Origin: Streptomyces sp. NBC_01306
Lineage (GTDB): Bacteria > Actinomycetota > Actinomycetes > Streptomycetales > Streptomycetaceae
Length of the DNA stretch: 64,000 nucleotides
Direction: 5' to 3'
Assembly (NCBI RefSeq): GCF_026340465.1
Contig: NZ_JAPEPC010000001.1
Span: 496,001 to 560,000 of the forward strand
This document shows, one piece after another, positions 36,496 to 44,909 of this stretch. Within the stretch, counting starts at the first letter, position 1. The number at the start of each line of letters is the position of its first letter. Both the position numbers and the translations under genes were made by a program. A model generated the notes under the pieces. The model saw only the letters and a program-made list of their open reading frames with translations. It made no database searches and was not told the DNA's origin.

Positions 36496-37332
36496 GTGAG
36501 CAAGGTCCCCTTCATCACCCTCAACAACGGCTCCCGGATGCCGCAGCTCGGTTTCGGGGTCTGGCAGGTCGCCGACGACGAGGCCACGAAGGCCGTCGGC
36601 ACCGCGCTGGAAGCCGGCTACCGCAGCATCGACACCGCTGCGATCTACGGCAACGAGGAGGGCACAGGGAAGGCGCTCGCCGCATCGGGAATCGCCCGTG
36701 ACGAACTCTTCGTCACCACGAAGCTGTGGAATTCCGAGCAGGGGTACGACTCGACCCTGCGCGCCTTCGACGCCTCGCTGTCCAAGCTCGGCCTCGACTA
36801 CGTCGACCTGTATCTGATCCACTGGCCGGTCCCCTCCAAGGACGCCTACGTGGACACGTACAAGGCCTTCGAGAAGATCCACGCCGACGGCCGCGCGAAG
36901 GCCATCGGTGTCTCCAACTTCCTTCCGGAGCACTTGAAGCGTCTGCTGGGCGAGACCTCGGTGGTCCCGGCCCTCAACCAGATCGAGCTCCACCCGCAGC
37001 TGCAGCAGGCCGAGTCGCGCGCCTTCCACACGGAGCACGGCATCCACACGGAGGCCTGGTCGCCGCTCGGCCAGGGCAAGGGGCTGCTGGAGGTCCCCAC
37101 CGTCGTCGCCATCGCGCAGAAGCACGGCCGCAGCGCCGCTCAGGTGGTGCTGCGCTGGCATCTGCAGACGGGGAACGTGGTCATCCCCAAGTCCGTGACG
37201 CCGTCGCGGATCAAGGAGAACATCGACCTCTTCGGCTTCGAGCTGGACGCCGACGACCTCGCGGCCATCGCGGCACTCGACGAGGGCAAGCGGCTGGGCG
37301 CCGACCCGGCCACCATGGCTCTCGGCGTCTGA
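36496..37332 (+). CDS. Aldo/keto reductase (2,5-diketogluconate reductase-like)
   Basis: The 278-residue (alpha/beta)8 NADPH-dependent reductase has the catalytic tetrad context: Asp/Tyr in IDTAAIYGNEEG, Lys in VTTKLWN and His in LIHWPVP. The cofactor-binding tail VIPKSVTPSRIKENIDLFGF is complete. GTG 36496 is chosen for its GAGGAG box and its MSKVPFITLNNG N-terminus. The physiological carbonyl substrate is not known. It converges on a methyltransferase gene across a terminator. Confidence 0.9.
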   Translation: MSKVPFITLNNGSRMPQLGFGVWQVADDEATKAVGTALEAGYRSIDTAAIYGNEEGTGKALAASGIARDELFVTTKLWNSEQGYDSTLRAFDASLSKLGLDYVDLYLIHWPVPSKDAYVDTYKAFEKIHADGRAKAIGVSNFLPEHLKRLLGETSVVPALNQIELHPQLQQAESRAFHTEHGIHTEAWSPLGQGKGLLEVPTVVAIAQKHGRSAAQVVLRWHLQTGNVVIPKSVTPSRIKENIDLFGFELDADDLAAIAALDEGKRLGADPATMALGV

Positions 37333-37432
37333 TCCCCGCCGGACGGCCCTCGGCGCCTGGTCCCGCCGTCCCGCACATCGCCCCGGGCCCGGTGACCCGT
37401 ACCGCATCGGTGCGGTCACCCCGTACGGCGGC

Positions 37433-37462
37433 GGCGCCGCCCGGTTCGTTCCGGGCGGCGCC
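37433..37462. terminator. 12-bp hairpin between convergent genes
   Basis: GGCGCCGCCCGG-TTCGTT-CCGGGCGGCGCC is a perfect stem-loop between the aldo/keto reductase and methyltransferase 3' ends. Confidence 0.8.
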
Positions 37463-37515
37463 TTCGTGTGCGGGGCCGGTGTCCCCCTCGGCCGACGGGG
37501 CCGGGGTCCGGTGCG

Positions 37516-38379
37516 TCAGCCCCGGCGCGCGGTGTACACCGTGCGGGCCGTGAGCAGATACGTGTCGTCACGCAGCAGCAGTCCGCGCGGGTCCTCGGGG
37601 GTCAGCAGCAGATCGATGGCGGCCGTGTCCTCCTCCGTGAGCCGGCCCGCATAGACCTCCCGCTGCCGGGTGAAGTGCGCGACGAGCTGCTCGCGTGCGG
37701 CGTGGGGCAGCGGCGCGGGGATGTCGAGCAGGAACGACCGGGTGCCGCTCGGTGCGAGCCCCGACGCGGTCAGCAGCGCACGCCAGTCCTCGACCTCGCG
37801 CCGGGCACCGGGCAGCTTCGCCCGCATCTCGTTGAACCACTCGGCCCCGGCCGCGTCGAGCCGCGCCTCCAGGTCCGGCCTGCCGATGCCGGTGTCGCGC
37901 GGCAGATGGCGGGAGGTGAGGCCGCCCTCGACCAGCGCGAGGAGGCCGCCGGGGCGCAGCAGCCCGGCCAGGCCCTCGACGGCGGCGCGCTGGTCGCCGA
38001 TGTGGTGCAGGGAGCTGCCCGCCCAGACCAGATCGGCTTCACCCAACTCGCCCAGCCCCTGGGGCAGTTCGGTGCAGTGGGTCTGGATGCGGTCGCCTGG
38101 ACCGGTGCGGCCCGCCCGGTGCCGGGCGCGGTCGAGCAGGGCGGGTGAGGCGTCGACCGCGACCACTTCCGCGTACGGAAAGACCTCCGCGAGCAGGCAG
38201 CTGACGACTCCGGGGCCACTGCCGATGTCGAGGATCCGGCGGACGCCGGCCACGGGGAGTTGTTCGGCGATCCAGGCCGCCGCCGCCTCGTGGGCGGGCC
38301 TGTGCAGCTCGGCGCCCCGCTCCAGGAGCGGGGCCATGACGTCCCAGTCGATTTCGGTGGTGTCGTGGTGGTGGCTCAT
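37516..38379 (-). CDS. SAM-dependent methyltransferase (class I)
   Basis: The 287-residue Rossmann-fold protein has the SAM motif I (ILDIGSGPGVVSCLLAEVF), the acidic residue after strand 2 (VVAVDASPALL), and motif II/III segments (ADLVWAGSSLHHIG, LLRPGGLLALVEGG). The start is the ATG of MSHHHDTTEIDWD. Substrate unknown; the C-terminal half, which normally sets specificity, is not recognisable to me. It stands alone, divergent from nothing obvious. Confidence 0.85.
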   Translation of the reverse strand: MSHHHDTTEIDWDVMAPLLERGAELHRPAHEAAAAWIAEQLPVAGVRRILDIGSGPGVVSCLLAEVFPYAEVVAVDASPALLDRARHRAGRTGPGDRIQTHCTELPQGLGELGEADLVWAGSSLHHIGDQRAAVEGLAGLLRPGGLLALVEGGLTSRHLPRDTGIGRPDLEARLDAAGAEWFNEMRAKLPGARREVEDWRALLTASGLAPSGTRSFLLDIPAPLPHAAREQLVAHFTRQREVYAGRLTEEDTAAIDLLLTPEDPRGLLLRDDTYLLTARTVYTARRG

Positions 38380-38482
38380 GCTGCCAGGGTGCCCCGTCCC
38401 GCCCCGATTGCGGGAGCGGTGTTGCCGTTGCGGCAAATCCCTCGCGCTGTGCGACGGTACGCGGGCGGCTGCGGACAGCTCC

Positions 38483-38788
38483 TCAGCCGGCGCCGTGCCC
38501 GGGAGCGGCCTCCTCGACCCGGCGGGCCAGTTCGAAGTCCTTGTCGGTGATCGCGCCGCCCGCGTCATGTGTGTGCACGCTCAGCGCCACGGTGTTGTAT
38601 CCGAGTGTCAGATCGGAGTGGTGGCCCAGCTCCTCCTGGATCTGTGCGATGTGAACGACCATCGCGGTGGCGGCGAAGTGTCCGGGAAGCCGGTAGGAAC
38701 GGGCGATCCGGTCACCGTCCAGGGACCAGCCGGGCAGCTCGCGCAGCCGGTCCTCGGTCTCTTTCTGCGTCAGCGGTTCTGCGGGCAT
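38483..38788 (-). CDS. Pterin-4a-carbinolamine dehydratase
   Basis: The 101-residue protein is full length for the PCD/DCoH family. Key residues: EELGHHSDLTLGYNTVAL, with the active-site His pair, and a later His-rich strand SVHTHDAGG then ITDKDFELAR. It dehydrates 4a-hydroxytetrahydrobiopterin in aromatic hydroxylase recycling. No pterin hydroxylase gene is nearby, so its partner is elsewhere. It is divergent from an XRE-type regulator gene. Confidence 0.92.
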   Translation of the reverse strand: MPAEPLTQKETEDRLRELPGWSLDGDRIARSYRLPGHFAATAMVVHIAQIQEELGHHSDLTLGYNTVALSVHTHDAGGAITDKDFELARRVEEAAPGHGAG

Positions 38789-38837
38789 GTTCGAAACTCC
38801 TTCCGGAAGACTGTGCACACGACGTTACGGTCTGGGT

Positions 38838-39644
38838 ATGACAACTGTCGCTCTCGACACCGGAGTGGGGCCACTGCTGCGCGACTGGCGCAGGCAGCGC
38901 CGGGTCAGCCAGCTGGAACTGGCCCTGCGGGCCGACTCGTCGGCCCGCCACATCAGCTTCATCGAGACGGGCCGCGCCCGCCCCAGCAAGGAGATGGTGC
39001 TGCGCCTCGCCGAACACCTGGACGTGCCCGTCCGTGAGCGGAACGCCCTGCTGGTCTCGGCCGGCTACGCGCCGCGGTACACGGAGACCACGCTCGACGA
39101 CCCTTCGATGGGTGCGCTGCACGAGGGGATCAACCAGCTTCTGCGCGGCTACGAGCCGTACCCGGCGCTAGTGGTGGACGGGCGGTACGACGTGGTCGCC
39201 GCCAACCGCGGTATCGCGATGCTCCTTGAAGGGGTGCCCGACCGGCTGCTCACGCCCCCGCTGAACGCGATGCGGCTCACGCTGCATCCTTCCGGGCTCG
39301 CGCCCCGTATCCGTAATCTCCGGGAGTGGCGGGGGCATCTGCTGCACCAGATGGAGCGCCAGATGGCGCTGGCCCGCTCCGAATCGCTGCGCGAGCTGTA
39401 CGAGGAGGTCGCCGCCTATCCGCTTCCCGCGTCGGCGGGAGAACAGCCTGAGCGGGTTGCGGGGTCCGTTCAGCGTTTCGCGCTGCCGCTGGAGATCGAA
39501 CACGACGGGCGGGTGCTGTCTTTTCTTTCGTCCATCTCCACCTTCAACACACCGATGGATGTGACGGTGGCCGAGCTGGCGATCGAGACGTTCCTCCCGG
39601 CCGATCCCGCGACGGTCGCCTATCTGCGGTCACTGGCGGACTGA
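38838..39644 (+). CDS. XRE-family regulator with MmyB-like ligand domain
   Basis: The 268-residue protein has an N-terminal lambda-type helix-turn-helix (LRDWRRQRRVSQLELAL, ARHISFIETGRARPS). Its C-terminal region matches the MmyB-like PAS fold (YEPYPALVVDGRYDVVAANRG, then a fatty-acid-binding-type core). These single-gene regulators are common in Streptomyces and often control an adjacent reductase or dehydratase. Here the divergent pterin dehydratase 49 bases away is the obvious candidate target. Confidence 0.9.
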   Translation: MTTVALDTGVGPLLRDWRRQRRVSQLELALRADSSARHISFIETGRARPSKEMVLRLAEHLDVPVRERNALLVSAGYAPRYTETTLDDPSMGALHEGINQLLRGYEPYPALVVDGRYDVVAANRGIAMLLEGVPDRLLTPPLNAMRLTLHPSGLAPRIRNLREWRGHLLHQMERQMALARSESLRELYEEVAAYPLPASAGEQPERVAGSVQRFALPLEIEHDGRVLSFLSSISTFNTPMDVTVAELAIETFLPADPATVAYLRSLAD

Positions 39645-39667
39645 CGGTCCCGCGCCGCCCGGGACCG
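39645..39667. terminator. Short hairpin after XRE gene
   Basis: CGGTCCC and GGGACCG flank a nine-base loop directly after the stop, between two convergent genes. Modest stem, so a weaker terminator candidate. Confidence 0.5.
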
Positions 39668-39742
39668 AACGACTAGGTCCTGTCCGGCCGAACTTCATGG
39701 GCCCGCGGCGTCCGGCACGGCCTGATCCACGAAGATCAGTCC

Positions 39743-39967
39743 CTAGGGCACCTGCCGCAGATACAGGGCGCCGCAGGAGTGGCAGAAGGGCTGGCTCTCA
39801 GGGGTACCCCAGACGTCCGTCGACTGTTTGGGCGCGGCCGGGTCCAGCTCGCGTCCGCACAGGGCGGTCGTGTCATTGACGTGCGCGATATGCCACCACT
39901 GCACCCTGGGGTGCTCGTCCGTGGGCGACGAACCCTCCTCAAGGTGGGCCTGCATCACGTATTCCAT
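39743..39967 (-). CDS. Small zinc-ribbon-like protein (74 aa)
   Basis: A short acidic N-terminus is followed by VQWWHIAHVNDTTALCGREL and QPFCHSCGALYLRQVP. The His/Cys spacing (H...C...CxxC) is suggestive of one zinc site. The ATG at 39967 has an excellent AAGGAGG box. Function unknown; such proteins are widespread in Streptomyces. Confidence 0.7.
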   Translation of the reverse strand: MEYVMQAHLEEGSSPTDEHPRVQWWHIAHVNDTTALCGRELDPAAPKQSTDVWGTPESQPFCHSCGALYLRQVP

Positions 39968-40079
39968 TTCCGCCTCCTTCCTTGTAATTCTCCCACCTCG
40001 CCGGGTTCCCGAACCGGTCACGACGGTCTGGAGCAGTTCAAGCCGGGGCGCGCCGGATGACCGGGGGCAGCCCTGGGCG

Positions 40080-40451
40080 CTACCTGTTCTCCAACTGGAG
40101 GTTCAGCTCTTTCTCCTGGTCACCGAGGGCCTCGCCCTGCTCCTGTACGGAGAACACGGTGCCCAGCGCGTGCCGCATCACGTCCACCGCGTGGTAGCCG
40201 CCCTGCACGGTCGCCAGGACCGGTGCCGTCAGGGTGGCTGCGCCGAGCTTCCCCGGGTCCGCGTCCAGCACCTCGTAGGACGCCGACCACACGGTCACCC
40301 GGCCGGGGACCTCCGCCTGCGGGGCGTCCCCGGCCGGCCGGTCGCTGGGGAAGGCCGAGCGCAGCGCGCCGAAGACGGCCGCCGCGTCCTCCTCCGAGTG
40401 GCCGGTGAGTGCCACCGTGACAAGCGTGTCCTGGTTCTCCGTGTCGGCCAT
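40080..40451 (-). CDS. Conserved small protein of unknown function (123 aa)
   Basis: A soluble protein with a regular alpha/beta pattern (TLVTVALTGHSEEDAAAVFG, GRVTVWSASYEVL, LTAPVLATVQGGYHAV). It resembles a small ferredoxin-like fold, but I recognise no family. Start MADTENQD at 40451 is preferred over the GTG nine bases upstream by ribosome-site spacing. It is transcribed in the same direction as the dehydrogenase gene, after it, with a 72-base gap. Confidence 0.65.
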   Translation of the reverse strand: MADTENQDTLVTVALTGHSEEDAAAVFGALRSAFPSDRPAGDAPQAEVPGRVTVWSASYEVLDADPGKLGAATLTAPVLATVQGGYHAVDVMRHALGTVFSVQEQGEALGDQEKELNLQLENR

Positions 40452-40523
40452 CGTGCTCACTTTCCTTGCTGGATCGCGCGGGCGCGCGGGGTACGGGGAA
40501 CGGGCCCGGGGCCCGGCTCCGGG

Positions 40524-41927
40524 TCACTCGCCGGGGTCGGCGCCGTGCCAGACGGTGGTGATGTTGCAGAACTCGCGGATGCCGTGGCCGGAGAGCTCAC
40601 GCCCGTACCCGGAGCGCTTGGCCCCGCCGAAGGGCAGGGCCGGGTGGGAGGCGGTCATGCCGTTGAAGAAGACACCCCCCGCTTCGAGGTCCCGTACGAA
40701 CAGGTCCACGTCGTCCTGGTCCCGGGTCCAGACGTTGGAACTCAGCCCGAACGGGGTGTCGTTGGCCACCCGTACCGCTTCCTCGGCGCTCGTCACCCGG
40801 TAGACGGTGGCCACCGGGCCGAACGCCTCCTCCTGGTGGATCCGCATGTCGCTGGTGATGCCCATCAGGACGGTGGGCGAGTAGAACCAGCCGCGGTCGG
40901 CCCCCTTCGGCCGCCCGCCGCCGCAGAGCGCCGTCGCTCCCCTGCGTACGGCGTCGTCGACCAGCTCCTCCAGATCGGTACGGCCCTGCTCGGTGGCGAG
41001 CGGTCCGACGTCGGTCGACTCGTCCAGCGGGTCGCCGACCGTCAGTGCGGCCATCCGGGTGGTGAACTCCTCCGTGAACGCGTCATAGACATCCGTATGG
41101 ACGATGAAGCGCTTGGCGGCGATACAGGACTGTCCGTTGTTCTGTACCCGGGCCGTCACCGCGGTCCGCGCGGCCCGCCCGACGTCGGCCGACGGCATCA
41201 CGATGTACGGATCGCTGCCGCCCAGCTCCAGTACGGTCTTCTTGACCTCGTCGCCCGCGACGGCCGCGACCGAGCGGGCGGCGGGTTCGCTGCCGGTGAG
41301 GGTCGCCGCGGCCACCCGGGGGTCGCGCAGGATCGCCTCGACCGCGCCGGAGCCGATCAGCAGGGTCTGGAAGCAGCCCTTCGGGAATCCGGCCCGCTCG
41401 AAGAGTTCCCCCAGGTAGAGGGCGGTCTGCGGCACGTTCGACGCGTGTTTGAGCAGCCCCGTGTTGCCCGCCATCAGGGTGGGCGCGGCGAACCGTACGA
41501 CCTGCCAGAGCGGGAAGTTCCACGGCATGACGGCCAGCACGACGCCCAGCGGGCGGTAGCGGGTGTACACACGGGCGGCTCCGGAGTCCTCGGCGTCGGC
41601 CCGTGACGGGTGCTCGTCGGCCAGCAGCTCGGCCGCGTGCCTGGCGTACCAGCGCATCGTCTTGGCGCACTTGGCGGCCTCGGCGCGCGCCGCGGCGACC
41701 GGCTTGCCCATCTCGGTCGTCATCGTGCGCGCGATGTCCTTCTGCTCGCTCTCCAGCAGATCGGCGGCACGGTTCAGCAGTCGTGCCCGCTCGGCGAACT
41801 CCGTGGTGCGGTACTCGCGGAAGGTGGCGTGGGCGGCCGCGAGACAGCGTTCGATCTCCTCGGCGCCCAGCGCCTCGAAGGTCTGGAGCGTTTCACCGGT
41901 GGTGGGGTTCACCGTGGCGATGGGCAT
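40524..41927 (-). CDS. gabD: NAD(P)-dependent succinate-semialdehyde dehydrogenase
   Basis: The 467-residue aldehyde dehydrogenase has the cofactor segment MPWNFPLWQVVRFAAP, the catalytic Glu in VLELGGSDPYIVM and the catalytic Cys in NNGQSCIAAKR, plus EEAFGPVATVYR. The MPIATVNPTTGE N-terminus and short length match the GabD/Sad type, which oxidises succinate semialdehyde to succinate in GABA use. The ribosome site GGAGGA is seven bases before the ATG. It is divergent from a MarR gene with a GTTCGC-N3-GCGAAC dyad between. Confidence 0.88.
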   Translation of the reverse strand: MPIATVNPTTGETLQTFEALGAEEIERCLAAAHATFREYRTTEFAERARLLNRAADLLESEQKDIARTMTTEMGKPVAAARAEAAKCAKTMRWYARHAAELLADEHPSRADAEDSGAARVYTRYRPLGVVLAVMPWNFPLWQVVRFAAPTLMAGNTGLLKHASNVPQTALYLGELFERAGFPKGCFQTLLIGSGAVEAILRDPRVAAATLTGSEPAARSVAAVAGDEVKKTVLELGGSDPYIVMPSADVGRAARTAVTARVQNNGQSCIAAKRFIVHTDVYDAFTEEFTTRMAALTVGDPLDESTDVGPLATEQGRTDLEELVDDAVRRGATALCGGGRPKGADRGWFYSPTVLMGITSDMRIHQEEAFGPVATVYRVTSAEEAVRVANDTPFGLSSNVWTRDQDDVDLFVRDLEAGGVFFNGMTASHPALPFGGAKRSGYGRELSGHGIREFCNITTVWHGADPGE

Positions 41928-42030
41928 GGGTGGGTCCTCCTCGTACTCGCCCTTCCGACCTTCGCGCGCCCGGTGCGCCGCCGCAACGCGGGCGGCGGAC
42001 GGGTGGGGCGGGGTGCGCCCGTCCGGAATC

Positions 42031-42045
42031 GTTCGCGGTGCGAAC
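42031..42045. promoter_or_regulatory. GTTCGC-GGT-GCGAAC operator
   Basis: A perfect six-base dyad with a three-base centre lies 30 bases before the MarR start and about 104 before gabD. It is the expected kind of MarR binding site and probably controls both. Confidence 0.65.
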
Positions 42046-42074
42046 CAATCATGCGGGGCGCCTATGCTGACCCG

Positions 42075-42560
42075 ATGGCGATGATCAAGAGTGAGGAGCC
42101 GATGGGGATCGCGGCCGCGCTGGTGCGGACGTCGTTCCTGGTGCAGGCCGTGTACACGGAAGCCAGCCGGGAGTACGGACTGCCCGTGCAGCAGGCCCAG
42201 TTGATCTGCGTTCTGATGGCTCAGCCGCGCGGCATGGGGGAGTTGAGCACCATGCTGGGCCTGGAGAAGTCCAGCCTGACCGGTCTCGTCGACCGGGCGG
42301 AGCGGCGCGGGCTCGTGCGCCGGGAGCCGGATCCGCTGGACAGGCGCGCGGTGCGGGTCGCGCTGTCTCCCGAGGGCGCCCGAGTGTCCGGCGATTTCTA
42401 CGCCGATGCGAGCGCGCGGATGGAGGCCCTGGCCGACGGAGTGGGCCCGGCGGAGCGCGACCGGCTGGCGGCGGTGCTGGGGCGGCTGGTGCGGAGCAAT
42501 GAGGTACCGATGGTCTTCATGGGGCCGAAGCAGCAGCAGACGGGGACGCCGACGACCTGA
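42075..42560 (+). CDS. MarR-family transcriptional regulator
   Basis: The 161-residue protein has the MarR winged helix (GELSTMLGLEKSSLTGLVDR, then REPDPLDRRAVRVALSPEG with the DRR wing motif). It is divergent from the semialdehyde dehydrogenase gene. The upstream dyad at 42031-42045 would allow it to control itself and gabD. Inducer unknown, perhaps an aldehyde. Confidence 0.9.
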   Translation: MAMIKSEEPMGIAAALVRTSFLVQAVYTEASREYGLPVQQAQLICVLMAQPRGMGELSTMLGLEKSSLTGLVDRAERRGLVRREPDPLDRRAVRVALSPEGARVSGDFYADASARMEALADGVGPAERDRLAAVLGRLVRSNEVPMVFMGPKQQQTGTPTT

Positions 42561-42757
42561 CGGCAGACGTTCGGGTCCTGGCCGGGTGGACGAGTTGTAT
42601 GAACAAGTCGCGGGAAAGGTGACCGGAATCAGCCGGGTTGTTCGCTTCAAATGCCGTGTTCTGTCACTCGGGTGTCGCCAGCTCTTCCCTTTCACCCCGT
42701 CATCTGGGAAGACTCGGCTGGATCATTCCCCTCACACTGCGAGAGGTCCCCCTACAC

Positions 42758-44815
42758 ATGCCTCAGTTCAATCGGCGCCGCTTCCTCCAGATCGCGGGCG
42801 CGACCGCAGGTTTCTCGGCCCTGTCGAACAGCATCGACCGCGCCGCCGCCATCCCCGCGAAGCGGAGCTCGGGAACGATCAAGGACGTCGAGCACATCGT
42901 CGTCCTCATGCAGGAGAATCGTTCGTTCGACCACTACTTCGGGTCCATGAAGGGTGTTCGCGGCTTCGGTGACCCACGCCCGGTGACGCCCGTCGACGGC
43001 AAGCCGGTCTGGTACCAGTCGGACGGCGCCAAGGACGTTCTGCCCTACCACCCGGACGCCGAGGATCTCGGCATGAAGTTCATCGCCGGCCTCGACCACG
43101 ACTGGGCGGGCGGCCACAAGGCCTGGAACCAGGGCAAGTACGACCAGTGGATTCCCGCCAAGTCCGCGGGCACGATGGCCCATCTGACCCGCAAGGACAT
43201 CCCGTTCCACTACGCGCTGGCCGACGCGTTCACGGTGTGCGACGCCTACCACTCGTCATTCATGGGGGCCACCGACCCCAACCGCTACTACCTGTGGTCC
43301 GGTCACGTCGGCAACGACGGCAAGGGCGGCGGCCCGGTGCTCGGCAACGCCGAGGCCGGCTACGACTGGACGACCTACCCCGAGCGCCTGGAGGCGTCCG
43401 GGATCTCCTGGAAGATCTACCAGGACATCGGTGACGGCCTGGACAAGGAAGGCTCCTGGGGCTGGATCGACGACGCGTACCGCGGCAACTACGGCGACAA
43501 CTCGCTGCTGTACTTCAACAAGTACCGCAACGCGAAGGCCGGCGACCCGCTGTACGAGAAGGCGCGTACCGGCACCGACGCCAAGAACGGCGACGGCTTC
43601 TTCGACATCCTCAAGGCCGACGTGAAGGCGGACAAGCTCCCCCAGGTCTCCTGGGTCGCCGCCCCCGAGGCCTTCTCCGAGCACCCCAACTGGCCTGCCA
43701 ACTACGGGGCCTGGTACGTCTCGCAGGTACTGGACGCGCTGACCTCGAACCCGGAGGTCTGGAGCAAGACGGCGCTCTTCGTCACCTACGACGAGAACGA
43801 CGGCTACTTCGACCACGCCGTCCCGCCGTTCCCGCCCGCCTCCGCGGACCGGGGCCTCTCCACCGTGGACACCTCGCTCGACTACTTCCCCGGCGACGCG
43901 AGTTACGGCGCGGGGCCCTACGGCCTCGGCCAGCGCGTCCCGATGACCGTCGTCTCCCCCTGGAGCACCGGCGGTTACGTCTGTTCCGAGGTCTTCGACC
44001 ACACCTCGGTCATCCGCTTCATGGAGCGCCGCTTCGGGGTGGCCGAGCCGAACATCTCGCCCTGGCGGCGGGCCATCTGCGGTGACCTGACGTCGGCCTT
44101 CGACTTCGGTCTCCAGAACACCGAGCCGGCCACGCTGCCGGACACCGACGGCTTCCGGCCGCCGGACAACAAGCGGCACGACAGTTACGTGCCCACGGCG
44201 CCCGCGGACCCGGCGCTGCCCAAGCAGGAGGCGGGGTCGCGGCCGTCCCGGCCGCTGCCCTACGCACCGCTGGTGGACGGGAAGGCGGCGCCGGCCGACG
44301 GGAAGTTCACGCTCACGTTCGGCGGGGGCGCGGCCGCCGGAGCCTGCTTCACGGTGACATCGGCCAACCGCGGCGACGGGCCGTGGACGTACACCGCCGA
44401 GGCGGGCAAGCAGCTCTCGGACACCTGGAACACGTCCTACTCCAAGGGCGCCTACGATCTGTCCGTGTTCGGCCCGAACGGCTTCCTCCGCACATTCAAG
44501 GGCCCCGGCACCACCGCCGGCCCCGAGGTGACCGCCCGTCACCAGGCCGCCGACGGCTCGGTCGAGCTGACGATGACCAATGCGGGCAGCGCCGACTGCC
44601 ACCTCACGGTCACCAACGCGTACGGCGGGAAGAGCGAGACCTTCGCGGTCCGCAAGGGGAAGACCGTGGTGCACACGGTGGACCTGCGCTCCACCCGGCA
44701 GTGGTACGACCTGACCGTGGTCTCGGACCAGGACGGCAGCTATCTGCGCCGGCTGGCCGGACATGTCGAGAACGGCAGGCCCGGTGTGAGCGACCCGGCG
44801 ATCATCACCGGCTGA
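42758..44815 (+). CDS. Tat-secreted phospholipase C (phosphoesterase family)
   Basis: The 685-residue enzyme has a twin-arginine signal (NRRRFLQIAGATAGFS). The phosphoesterase domain includes VVLMQENRSFDHYFGSMKG, GATDPNRYYLWSGH and TYDENDGYFDHAVPP, typical of non-haemolytic phospholipase C and acid phosphatase relatives. The C-terminus holds two beta-rich repeats (DUF756 type, e.g. AYDLSVFGPNGFLR). It hydrolyses phospholipid headgroups outside the cell, probably for phosphate scavenging. Start at 42758 is set by the signal peptide. A hairpin terminator follows. Confidence 0.92.
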   Translation: MPQFNRRRFLQIAGATAGFSALSNSIDRAAAIPAKRSSGTIKDVEHIVVLMQENRSFDHYFGSMKGVRGFGDPRPVTPVDGKPVWYQSDGAKDVLPYHPDAEDLGMKFIAGLDHDWAGGHKAWNQGKYDQWIPAKSAGTMAHLTRKDIPFHYALADAFTVCDAYHSSFMGATDPNRYYLWSGHVGNDGKGGGPVLGNAEAGYDWTTYPERLEASGISWKIYQDIGDGLDKEGSWGWIDDAYRGNYGDNSLLYFNKYRNAKAGDPLYEKARTGTDAKNGDGFFDILKADVKADKLPQVSWVAAPEAFSEHPNWPANYGAWYVSQVLDALTSNPEVWSKTALFVTYDENDGYFDHAVPPFPPASADRGLSTVDTSLDYFPGDASYGAGPYGLGQRVPMTVVSPWSTGGYVCSEVFDHTSVIRFMERRFGVAEPNISPWRRAICGDLTSAFDFGLQNTEPATLPDTDGFRPPDNKRHDSYVPTAPADPALPKQEAGSRPSRPLPYAPLVDGKAAPADGKFTLTFGGGAAAGACFTVTSANRGDGPWTYTAEAGKQLSDTWNTSYSKGAYDLSVFGPNGFLRTFKGPGTTAGPEVTARHQAADGSVELTMTNAGSADCHLTVTNAYGGKSETFAVRKGKTVVHTVDLRSTRQWYDLTVVSDQDGSYLRRLAGHVENGRPGVSDPAIITG

Positions 44816-44822
44816 ACCGCCG

Positions 44823-44859
44823 CCGGTACCGGGTCCCGCGAGCCGGGGCCCGGTACCGG
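44823..44859. terminator. 11-bp hairpin between convergent genes
   Basis: CCGGTACCGGG and CCCGGTACCGG flank a 15-base loop just after the phospholipase stop, before the 3' end of the convergent holin-phosphatase gene. Confidence 0.7.
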
Positions 44860-44909
44860 AGCGGATGCCCGCCGGCAGCGACAGCGCCGGAGCACGGCGG
44901 ACCCCTGGC

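Noticed and set aside
40524..42695. N-terminal extension of the gabD frame to 723 residues
   Set aside because: Runs through the MarR gene and its operator; the true start is at 41927 by family length and ribosome site.
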